NCBI GenBank assembly: GCA_039566865.1
Contig: CM076956.1
Location: 14,643,511-14,707,510, forward strand
Direction: 5' to 3'
From: Aurelia coerulea
Taxonomy: Eukaryota; Cnidaria; Scyphozoa; Semaeostomeae; Ulmaridae
Length of the DNA stretch: 64,000 nucleotides
Shown: positions 32,940 to 44,600 of the stretch, piece after piece
How the letters are laid out: each line of letters opens with the position of its first letter
How positions within the stretch are numbered: position 1 is the first letter of the stretch
Program-made: the position numbers and the translations under genes
The notes under the pieces: model-generated
Told to the model about the DNA's origin: nothing
What the model saw: the letters and a program-made list of their open reading frames with translations, nothing else
Database searches by the model: none

Positions 32940-33775
32940 CTTGGTGCGTCAACAAGGTACGGCGTTTGAAAAGCTACTGCTCCCTGAATATCAAAGCAAT
33001 GATAACAATAAATGACTTGCTTCACAACCAATATGCTCGATCAGGTTTAGAAATTTACCTGGCTTTAATCAGTCATTCCTTGCCGTGTCTATTGGAGATT
33101 TTCAGCAGAAAGTCCCATCCAAAATCTTGCAAAAATTGAAGGCAAACTGTCATGCATTCGATTGGATGATAATGAAATACGAAGAACAGGATATTTGAAT
33201 AGCTGGTGAACCTACTGACTTTCTACGACCGTAGAAAGTGAGAACGATTAGTTGTGTTGAGCTCTGACTTTGTTGAGCCCAATTAGATACGTGACAGACT
33301 GCCTTTAATGGAAACAGCGATGAACATTTCCTCTGTTTTCCTTCTTAACTATGATACTTACAAGTATTAGCACATGATATTCTCCTAGAAGAATGGATTT
33401 CCACATGACATGATATTCTCCTGGAGAATGGCATCATATTCTCCTTGGAGAATGAATTCCCTCCTAACTAATTCTCTTCTACCAATGGGAAAGACTTGTT
33501 CATCCTCCCAAGGGGAAAACACGTGTTAAAAGCACAGGTGAGTCATTTCTGCAAAGCAGATGATCGCTATTTTAAGGTCAATTTTGAAGGCTTCTCTTTG
33601 GGAAATCCTTTATATTTTCAGAAGAAAGAGGCCGATCTAAGGGGGATTTCAGCCAGAAAAACTCCTAAAATTGATTTAACACATTGGCTAATCAACCAGA
33701 TAAAAACAAATATTATTGCAGTGATAATCGGGGGACGGTAGCCTTTCAAACGCCGAGCATTTTGCATACTCAACA
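32940..33775. mobile_element. Fold-back element, GGTACGGCGTTTGA family, copy 1
   Basis: AACAAGGTACGGCGTTTGAA on the left pairs with TTTCAAACGCCG on the right. The inner segments (AATCAGTCATTCC, GATTTTCAGCAGAAAG, GATTTCAGCCAG) recur in order at 42060-42680. It lies just downstream of gene B. Confidence 0.65.
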
Positions 33776-33779
33776 CTTT

Positions 33780-34980
33780 TAACTCTTCATACTTTTTTTA
33801 CTCTGCCACTGCGTGTATGTAAATTTTTATGATCGTTTTATTTTGATGGTTAATTTCGATTCGTTTTCTTACATAGCGAACATCATATACATATGTTTAA
33901 AGTTTTAAAACCTGTTGTTCTCAAATCATCTGCCTGATTCCTAGAAAATGATAATACCTGTGTAGCTGACACATAAACTCTGATCAGGAAATTTAGTTTG
34001 TTAAAATCGGTCTAATGTAACGATTTTAGGCATTGTCCAAATTGATCCGCAGTCTTTAAGCCGTGACTTTGCTATATTCACGTGATATTTCATGTGATCA
34101 CTTTACCATGAAGCTCTAAAGGTAGCCCGGTCTAATATAAGCAGACTGATCAATTACTTGCGGTTGCGCTTCAAGAGCTGAACCCGAAGTCTCACAGCAG
34201 GCAGCCTCGTTGTGAATTTTAAATTCGAGTTTTGCATGTGATCAGTTAAATTCTACCAATCACAGTGCACTCTTCAAGGCTCTTCGTCAGCATCGTGTCA
34301 GCATATTTTGACAAGAGTGTATACGCGGCTGTACTTACAAGGACACATTGCCTTTAAGTATTTGGATAATGCAACTTTGAAAATTAGTTATTTAGCAACC
34401 GAATTCGGCTTCTGTTGTGCAGCGAGGAACAGCGGGGTATCGGCATGAAAGATCCAATTTTTCTGGACCATAGTCAATTTCAATTTCATGAATATATTCT
34501 CAGCTAAGCTACGAAAGATACAATAACGTTTACAAGTATGATTACATGAAAAACATCTATCTTACTAAGACTTAGGTTATAAAGCCCAGCTTTTGTCGCA
34601 CTAAACTTAATCGTTATTTAAGTCCGGCAAACAAGCGACGTATGACCCGGATTTTTCAATTAAGCTCGATACTGGTTAAACAAAAGTCATGGTGAAACTG
34701 ACAGAATGTATGAGAAATTTGATACTTTTTGGGCTGGATATGTAGTTTATTATACCAGAAATTCTGAAATCCATTCATAATTGGTTTCTTTGTCTTGGGA
34801 TTCAACTATGGCACATATTTGAAAAAATGCATAGTTATTAGATGACCCAAAAAAAGAAGTAAACCAAAGAAATCCTTTACACGAAATGAAGTGATCGACC
34901 CAATCTATAGTGATTCAAAATTTGTTTGGTAGCTAATCATCTAGGCTAAATCGTTACTGTTTCTGCTATTTTGATTGAGA
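33780..34980. other. Intergenic stretch between genes B and C, nothing recognised
   Basis: AT-rich sequence with no long frame, no clear inverted repeat and no match to the other repeat families here. Downstream of the gene B stop no single polyadenylation signal stands out. Confidence 0.5.
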
Positions 34981-35234
34981 TTGCAAATTGGCTTCTCTGA
35001 CTTGTTTATAGGTAGAGTGTGATTTTGATTCAAGTTTGTACCATAAAATTGTGATTTATCGGACAATGAACAGAGAATGGTTGATAGACGTCCTTGTGTC
35101 CTCAATACAATGACATGTCATGTCGTTTCAAGTTTGCACCCTAAAATTGGGAGTTATCAGACAATGAACACAGAACGGTTGATAAATGTACTTGCGTCCT
35201 CAAAAGAATGTGATTTCGATTCAAGTTTGTACAT

Positions 35235-36443
35235 GGGTATTGTGGACACGATTTGTGTCGCTCGTGTCCACAATACCTGGCGTAGATGTTATTAAACAGT
35301 GGCGGAAATTATGGGGGGGGGGTTGGAGGGGCAATTGCCCCTCAATTCGATAAGATTCGGAAGTTTCCTTAAAAGTCGGACATTTCGTAGGTGGGATTGA
35401 CACTGTACTGAAGAAATGAGTCACCGTCAAGAAGAAGACGAGTTTTTATATTGAAAGAGCAAACAAAATGCACAAGCTTAAAGAGGATATTCTAAAGTTT
35501 TTATTAACTTTCATTTATTAATAGCAGCATTTCGGCAAGATGTTGGAACTTTGGGAGAGGCATTCTGCCAATGTAAAGGTTGAAGTTCTCAAAAATTTTC
35601 CTGGACGCGACATTAACACAAACTATCAGCCAATTTTCAAAGTTTCCATGTTGGGGGCAGGCAAAACCTGAATTGCGAGAAGCGTTCTAAGAGAAAGTAG
35701 AGGCTCTTCGCGCAAAGTGTTTTGAGAACTGATTATTCATATAATAAAACATTCAAATTTGGCACTGGCAAACAATGGATCCAAGAGGTTCCTAAGCCCA
35801 AGTAAACTTTTTTACTCAAAAGATTTCCTGGGGATGTTACTCTAAAAAAATGTTACAACATAGTCAAAATTTCAATTCAGTACTGGCAAACATAGGGTCA
35901 TAAAAAGCATTCTAAGCAAAACAGTGGACGTTTCCTCACAAATTTTCCCGGGGGCTTGGCCCCCAGAGTCCTCGTAGCTATTGGGCCTGCCTAATACGTT
36001 CGTAATACATTCTTGCCTTTTTCTATCAACTGCTTAATGTAAATAGTTTTGAAATCTGATATACAATGACCTCAGCACATTTAAGGATCCTATCTATTTC
36101 AAGTCAAAGTCTTCCAGCGAAATGCCTGAGAACAAAAGCATTTCCTCCGACTCCGAAAATTTACGGCTGCCCCCGCCCCCCTCCACTCAAAAAGCTGAAT
36201 TTCCGCCACTGTTACTAAATGAATAAACGTAGTTTGTTACCTTGCTTGTCTTCATTTCGTGAGTATCTCTGAAATTTATCGCATGAGAGCTAGTTCCCAG
36301 ATCGTCGCAGCTCTCGAACGACTGGCGAAGCAAGAGAGCAGGAAATGAAGACAAGCAAGGTAACAAACTAAATTTATTCATTTCGTAACTTTTAGGCGAG
36401 GTATTGTGGACACGATCGACACAAATCGTGTCCACAATACCCA
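35235..36443. mobile_element. Inverted-repeat element with palindromic ends inside the satellite
   Basis: GGGTATTGTGGACACGATTT on the left returns inverted at 36423-36443. Each end is itself a palindrome around GACACGA...TCGTGTC. A further palindrome TTACCTTGCTTGTCTTCATT lies at 36238-36367. TTTG occurs on both flanks as a possible duplication. Confidence 0.75.
35297..36211. mobile_element. hAT-like element nested in the previous one
   Basis: The ends CAGTGGCGGAAATTATGG and inverted GAATTTCCGCCACTG are flanked by TTATTAAA and TTACTAAA (7 of 8). The 915 bp hold no transposase. A truncated copy is at 17458-17640. Confidence 0.85.
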
Positions 36444-37203
36444 TGCTTTGCACCCTAAAATTGGGAGTTACCAGACAATAAACAGAGAATGGTTGAAAGA
36501 TGTCCTTGTGTCCTCAATACAGTGATATTTCGATTCAAGTTTGTACCTTGAAACGATGGCATATCAAAAAATGAAGAGACAATGAACAGAAAATTATAAT
36601 ATGCTTGAAAATTACATGAAACAGAAAAAAATTTGGGACCTGTTATTAATTTGACTCGAGACAGGGCTGGAAGGAAAAGTAAAATATTCTACAAAAGTTT
36701 GGTAGCCCATCCATGATTTCAATTTCCTGGTACATACTCTGGAGGTTTTACGATTAAGGCGGATCTGCACTAAAGGTGGCTCACTACCGAAAATTTCAAG
36801 ATGACCAAAAAGCGATAAGGTGGCTCACTACTAAGTAAAAATTAGGTAAAAAAAAACTCGCTCGCTACCAATAAAATGTTCACACACTTGGTGTCCCATC
36901 GCTCATGGTACAACCTACGAAACACATTCTACTTTCATAGCCCGATTTATCTTCAGTTGACAGGAATTCCTTTATCATATCAACTCATAATATACTGTAG
37001 GCAACCAGGCCAAGAAAGAGAGAAAGAAGTAAGTGCAGAGGTAAACGGCAGAGCAGAAAGCTCTATTTTCCATACGTTTTACTGTTTCTGTAACAGCAAA
37101 TAAGAAAGTGCACTGATGCACCGATGTATCCACTGTTTGAACAACCATACAAGAAATTCTATGCAACCAATTTGTAAACTGTTAGCTTCATTGTCTCATT
37201 TAA

Positions 37204-37633
37204 AGGACAAGTCCGGGGTTGGAATAATTGTTGATAAAATGAAAGATTACAATGTTGTGAATGGTGTGTAGTAATTTTTTCCAACCTTCTCTCTCTTTTC
37301 TCTTCGAAATTGCGTATTTCAATCTGCGATATGAGCGAAATGACGTCCATATTTATGACGTAATTTCGCTCACTTGGCCTTGGACCTGAACGAGGCTCTT
37401 TTCCCGCAAAACTCTCAAGTACTTTCCGACGTCACAATCGATCCTCCTAACCGAGGCTAGCCTTATCGTGTCCTCTTACAAAATGGCGACGACATTGGGC
37501 CTAACTTGCGAAAATTTTTGTACCGATTTGCAACTGAAAGAGATCTCAAAACTTGAAAAGAACTCATAATTGGTGTTCGGCAGTTGGCAAGGTTGCTTTT
37601 TGACATTAATTGTAGAAACCCCGGACATGTCCT
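37204..37633. mobile_element. TTAA-flanked MITE, AGGACAAGTCCGGGG family
   Basis: AGGACAAGTCCGGGGTTG and inverted AACCCCGGACATGTCCT with TTAA on each side. It contains ATGACGTAATTTCGCTCA and CAAAATGGCGACGACATTG blocks shared with 22572-22992. Confidence 0.9.
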
Positions 37634-37869
37634 TTAACCTTTAACTTAGTTTTTGGGATTTTTCTCATAATTTGAGGCTCATCATTTCCCTCTGAGATCA
37701 GGATTTGGTTAAAAGTCTTATTTCTCAATTTTCCAAATCACAACAAAAAAGAAGGGTTGTTGACAATAATGTAAATGCTGACTTGTTGATGCTCAGCATA
37801 ATCAAAGTGGAAAGACCCACTCACTTGTAGCTTTAGTCAAAGCATATACGCATGGGAAGTTAGTTTTCG

Positions 37870-38066
37870 GGAATGGTGAAGGTGAAGGTGAAGTTGCGTT
37901 TTTCAGCGCCAAGCGCTGGGATCGCAGAAATAGAGCAGACCTAATCGAGTCCGCGACCCATGTCATGACGCTCAAGTGATGGGGTCCTACCGGGTATCGA
38001 ACCCACTCCGCCTGACTGTTCTAGCTGCAAAGTCAGAGGATTACACCACTGCGCCACAACACCTTC
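37870..38066 (-). mobile_element. tRNA-derived SINE, first family
   Basis: Minus strand: GTGGCGCAGTGG (38057-38046) as A box and GGGTTCGATACCC (38004-37992) as B box. Body as in 24213-24398. It lies between gene C and the MITE at 37204. Confidence 0.88.
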
Positions 38067-38649
38067 ACTTTATCATCGGAATTTATTATTGAGATTAAGA
38101 TAGTGCATTGTAAATCATGGTTCAGTTTCCAAATTAGGGTCGCCTCTTAGCCAGGCAGAGACAGCGGAATTGCAATTTTTCAAATAAGTTTTCTAAATTT
38201 CGTAGTGCGATTTTTGAAACAATGGACACATTCTGCGGACTCACCCGGGACATCAGTTAATTACAACAATTGATTACAAGTGTTGTGTGTAATCTTGCTT
38301 TAATACTTGCTATAATGTATACAAAATGATATAAGTTACACTGCCTTTTAAAGTGACGAAACAATTTATAGCCCAACAGAATGTTACACGTTGGCTTCAT
38401 GACCCTATGTCTTTCCTTCCTGCCACATATCCCGGCTCCAATTAATGACAGCTCCCTTATAAATTTGAAGATAAATCTTGTGAATTATGATCAAAAGCAT
38501 CAAATGCATTTCCATTGAGAATTACATTAAGATAGAAAATGTTTACATCTTTGCAGGTATAGAGTCGAAAATGTATATCCTTACTACTACATGAAAAGGA
38601 AAAAAATTAACATCTTTGAGATGAATGTTGAAAAAGTAATAATGAAACA

Positions 38650-41600
38650 TCAAACCGCTGCAATTCCTCCCATGTCCATCAGCTTTTCTGGTTTGCCATT
38701 ACTGTTCGCATTGAGCTGATCTTGAATGGTTTCTGACGTGTCTTTGTCGCATGTTTCAGGGAGCCATAGCAACAGAATACCGCACACAAATGATGATGCG
38801 CCCATAAGAGAGAATGGTAAAGCAATATGGACCACTCTTAATGCTTTTGCGACCCATGGAGCTAGTGCTGAGCCAATCCGAGCTGCAATCTGCACGTAAC
38901 CCATTCCAACACCTCTGACGAGATAAAAGCAAAACTTTGTGAATTAGCATCAAAGGAGCTCCGTCTCCAAATTTCGGTTGAAACGGTGAATTTTGAAGTT
39001 GTTTGATGGGTAATAGCACAAAGACGTCTACCTGTTTTTTATTATATGAAAGCATCATTTTGAAGATAGATCTTTGTACTTCACAGAGGAAAAATCCAAG
39101 CATTCATATCTCTTACGATTGCTTGGATATAAGTGGATTTCTAACGAGCATTTTTAGTGGCTTGGGTGAAGCCACCAAACAAACTGCAGAAAACAATGGA
39201 GAACGATGGTCACGTGTAGTGTTATCAGGGCGTTTGTGTAAGGTTAACATTAAAAGCTTGAATTTGCAGAGATAAATCTTGGCAGTGCATGATCGTCGAC
39301 GCTCTCAAGCTTGAAAATTTGCAGAGAGCAGAGAAATCTAAATTGAATACATTGAATTCACATCTAGATTCCATTCAATTGAAGCTGCACGCGCGCGGTG
39401 AACAATGGATAACCAAAGAAACAATGCTGTTTTTTAGCTTTCTCTTTGTTCTTTTTATAGACAAGCCTATCTCCCTACCTACCATCATCGCACACACGCT
39501 TTAAAGACCTTGTGCTCCCATTATCTTTTGTAGTCTCACAGTCAGTTTTATTCTGCATGGATCGCAGGCAGCCCCCTTCTTAGCCTTTACATTGACATTT
39601 CAGCTTTGAATATCGGTGGCGTACTTTTGTTCCACAGCCCCCTACAAGTCTAAACTTTTTTTGATTCACGAGTCACGCGGTACATTTTGGCAAACGCCGA
39701 TATATAATTTTGGGACATCGGGTATTCTTTAATAATAACATTGATACTCATATATAATAAAGAGGAACAGATAAATCTATTACCTTATAACTGTCGGGTA
39801 TAGCTCTGTTGACCAAATATATACACCATCAAAGGCTGTTGTGATGAAGAGCTTGCCAAGGGTTCCAAAGATAACACGAAGGGCAGTCAAAGCTGTGTGA
39901 AAAAGAATGTTCAAATTTTTTACCTAACATATGGTGCCGTCAACATGTATATAGATATTCCAATAATAACAATTCCACCTCAACTACACTCTGTCTCAAA
40001 GTTCTTGTCCCTCTTTTCGTCTTTCCTCCGAAATCAATACAAGTTATATAACGATTTTCAGAGAGCGATTAATCAAAAAGCAAAGCACAGATATAACTTG
40101 ATTTTGTTGAGAGCTTGAAAATTCAAGTGCAGAGTCTTGAGCGAATTTATCAAAGAACAGGATGTGTTCGTTTTCTTGGCAAGCAGGCGAATTCGTCAAC
40201 GCAAAAGTTTGGCACTGCAAGGGATGCAGCTCATTGCATTGGATATCTCATTGCAAAATACTGCAATATTTAAGGAAATTCGCGAGGATTTCTTTGAATT
40301 GGGAACGGAAAGGTATGAAAGAACTACGAATTCAATAATCAATACTGGTACAAAAATAAGGGTTTAATTCAATTCATATCAAAGATTTTATTTAGTTTTT
40401 CATCTTTGTACAATTCATGCACTACACGCAACGAGAGTATTTTTTTTTCAAAATAAGGGCGTGTGTGATCGGTAATCCAACCTGACAAATTCTGAAGAGA
40501 GTAGACTTTGCATAGATGGAAATATAGTTCCCAATAAAATACTAAAATCTTGAAACGGTAGGCTTCAAATTCACAACCAAGATTTGTTCATGAAAACGAG
40601 AATCTCGCAAAGTTCTGCCAAATCTATTGCCTTTTTGGACAGAAGGTTCAGAAAGCATTCCAAACGTACCAAACAAAGCGTTTGACGAATCTCGGAGTCA
40701 ATAAACCACAAAATCTTAGTCTACCAGGTCTACCATTTTTAGAATTAGCACCAACAACGTATACTTTTTGTTGCTGTCTGTCTGTTGACTTTCAACGACG
40801 AGATCTTCTCGCTGGAGACCTTGCATTAATACGACCATTTGGGCGCAGTAATCCTTCAAACGAGGTTTTAACGCATCTTTTAATGTATGGTGATAAAGAC
40901 CTCCCAGACGAAGTTAGTAGAAATATCCTTGAGTTAACTCTACTTTTTATCCATGAAACTGGACTGAATTCATTCAAATTTCTGATATTCGTCAAGCAAT
41001 TGCCAAGTCCCCCTATTTGTGGATCTTCCTTTGAAGTAGTAGTTACATGTAGTTTTCGCCTTATTTTTTTTTTTACCTTCTTCCTCGTGCCACGGGGTAG
41101 ACATGATATTTTGCTCCTCGTGGTATCGTCTTCGTAGTATTGTAGAGTATTTCATACGTAGTGTAATAAGTATCGTGTATTCTAAATTTTCAATTGATTA
41201 TATAAAAACAACAACGTATACCCAAACATGATAAATGACTAAACATACCAGTTCCTCTCTTTGGAATAACAGAGACGAGAATGCATGAAACACCTGCAAT
41301 CAACATTGGAATGAGGACAGTTTTCTTTCGTCCAATTCTAAAAAATAAAGAAGAATGTGAAGAGCATCAAATGTACATCCATAAAACTGGCCATTTTGAA
41401 TACAAATTTTGAACTCCGTTGTCAGTCACACAAACACCACGTCCCCTTCAGTAAATGTTCATCCTTTTCTGCAGCAGGTACGTGTAGTTTTGTGCACTCC
41501 TTCCCTTTTTCGTGTAATGGCCATGGGGAAGACACAGTTTTTGCTCCACGTAGTTTAAAGTAGCTTAGAAGCAGGGTAACTAATATTTTGTATAGATTGT

Positions 41601-44600
41601 ATCAAACAAATTAACATGAAATGATTCAATGATGAACAGTGGGATTAATACTCATATGTGGTGTATATTAGTTTGTTGGTGGTACGAGAACGTGCCGTTT
41701 TTCAAGGGTAAAATGTTACAGCAATATTTTTCAGATATTTTACGGAATTACGGGTACCGTTCTGGAGAAAGATTTGTAAAAGCATAGAAACTACAAGAAA
41801 TGCTTCGTAATTTGGAAAATTGTGGCACAGAATCTCATTAAATCTGATGAATTATGACTGTAAAATTCTTAAATTTTGCGGCATTATCGATACCAATATT
41901 TTGGCGAGATGACAGGTCTTCCTCAGACGATGGGTCAAGATAACCACCAGCCCCCTCCCCCCAAGTATAAATATGGAGAGTACCAGATGAGCATGAGACT
42001 ATTTATTCACAATGTCAGCTTGTGTCGAATGATTATCATATTGAGATACATGAACATACCGGGCGAGTCAATAATAAGGTCCGGCGTTTGAGAAAAGCTG
42101 CTCGACCTGACTATCGAAGCAATAATATTGAAAACTGTCTTGTTTATTCCCGATATGTCCAATTAGGTTCAGCAATTTACTCGGCTTTAGTCGGTCATTC
42201 CTCCCCGTCGATATGAGAGATTTTCTGCAGAAAGGTCCTTTGGAAACCTGCAAATAATGAAAACGACAAGCAAAATGTTCCTTTGTTTTGCTTCCTAGCA
42301 ATTTTGACACTTAATGCATTCATGTATTTTATGCTCTTGGGAGGACAAGTTATTCATACTAAGGGGAAGACTTTTTCATTCCCCTCAAGAGGACAGCACG
42401 TGCTAAAGCGTGCTCAAGTCATTGCTGTAAAGTAAAAATTTTTGGGAACCTTGCTCAGTGCTCACGATTTTAGATGTTTTTTAAGGTTTCTCGAAGGGAC
42501 CTCTTTTAGAAAATCCCTTGTGACTTCTGAACGGAGTAGCCGATTTCAGCCAGAAGAAATTCTAAAAGTAATTGAGCATGCTATGTATTCAATCAGATAT
42601 TGCAAAATATCATTGCTTATATATTCAGGAAGCAATTACCTCTTCAATGCCGGGCCTTATTTTGATTCACTCGGAATAACAACACATAAATATATACCTG
42701 TTTGCAAGATAGAAACACAATAAGGTTCCTGGAAAGCTGACAAGGGTTGAAAGAATGAAATCTCGATACATGCTGCCTCCAAGATCATCAGCAGCAAATG
42801 AGACTCCATAGTAAAGTAATCCGCAAACAATCCTGGAAAAAAGATTTAGCTTGAAATTACCATCGAGCTTGCTTCCAGGATTACAAAGGAAACGAGGATT
42901 TATGGATGTTAACACTGAAGCAGAATAAAAAATGTTGGCAGCTTGCATGATATAAAGGATTATCAATACATGCCAAAATCCGAGGTAAAAGCAAATAAAT
43001 GGAATTAAAAGTGTAGTTAACAACACGTGCGTGTGTGTAAGGTCGCTAGCGATTTCTGGCGATCCACTGAACATAAATTGTTCTAAGAACTTTCTGCAAT
43101 TGTCCAACCAGCTAGGACTGGTGATCCCCGCCGCTGTCACATTACGAGGTCTTCCACCGGCGACACCATCCATTACTGCTGCGTCCCACTAATTTCACCG
43201 TTACCCTGGTAGGCTTAGGGTAGGCCAACAAGCAAGAGAGGCCAACGAAGCATGGCTCTATGGTCTTCAACCTTAGGCCAAGGTCCTTAACCGACCCAAC
43301 CCGGTTACTGGTAATGAAGTCAAAGTTTTCATAATGAAGTTTTGTCCCTCCGATTCTATGCCAAATACAGAAACATGCTGCCGTGGACTATTAGATCAAT
43401 GCCTCTTTTGTGATATATGGAGCGTGCCCATCATTTCTAGTGCAAGGTATCCCTGGTCTATGACAAGACACCAGGCTAAACATTTTTTCAGGTAGATGGA
43501 ACTCTTACAATGTAAGATTATGGGGTTATTCTGTGAAAATACAATTCACTACAATTTGCGTAACGATAACGAATTTATTCAACCAAGGGTGAGATAAGTC
43601 AACAACAGAACAGAAAGCGTCCGAATTAAAGGTCCGCAGCTGCGGCAAACGTTACCACCAACGATATGGAATCCAGAATCTCTTTGTCAATTTAAAAATT
43701 AGAACGGAGAAAATTGTCCATGCAAATTATGCTGTACCTTATTCCAAGCTTGGGCTTCTTACGATAAATATTTTTGCCACATTTTTATTCCAAACTTGGG
43801 CCATTTAAGATATATTTATATAAATATATCCGTTTTATATTGTATACTTTGATCATTTGTAGGTAAAATATTGATCATTTGTAAATATTTTACCCACTAC
43901 TTTCTTGTGTAATATTGTATATGATTTGTTACGTTGGAATAATTAGCTACTGTCTTTATCTAGCTATCATATGTTGTAATCCAACGATAAATAAATTGAT
44001 AATAATAATAATTGTCTATAAATGTGGGAAGAAAATGGTAAATAGGGAAATTTTAAAGGGACTTTTCATTGGCAACCAAAATCATCTCTTGAATGATTTC
44101 TGTCTGAATAATGGAGGAGGTTTAAGGAAGGGAAGAGGCATATTGATCCATAGCTCTTTCTATACATACATTAGACTGAAAACACAAGAGTCAGTTTTGG
44201 GCTAGAGGGGAAGAAGATGGATGGTGGTTTTTAGCTTCCTTGATTGTGACACATAAAACTTCAAGTAAAAACCCGAACAAGCTCCGAGTAGGAACGAAAG
44301 CCTAAAAAATTCATGCATTAGAAAGGCTTTGGGATAAAAGATAAAAAACAATACCACGCATATCCCTGTATCAAACTTCTTACAGCAATCTTCTTTGGCG
44401 TGAACAAATATTGAAAGTGCTTTATTCCAATGCTTGCATCTAATTTCATGGAAACAATTTCAAAATTATCAGGAAGCTTTTTCTTGTTGACGATAGCGAT
44501 TCTCTCAAGAATTGCTCGTACCTCATCCGTTCTACCGTTGAGATTCAGCCATCTGGCTGACTCTGGAATGAACCTATGAGAAAAAGATGTGATTTAAACA

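Larger units (their letters stand above)
34986..36585 (+). repeat. Short satellite array of about 105-bp units, split by insertions
   Basis: Units containing TCAAGTTTG, ACCNTAAAATTG, GACAATGAACAGAGAATGG and TCCTTGTGTCCTCAATACA start near 35028, 35128, 35220 and again after 36450. The third unit is interrupted between 35235 and 36443. Confidence 0.75.
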
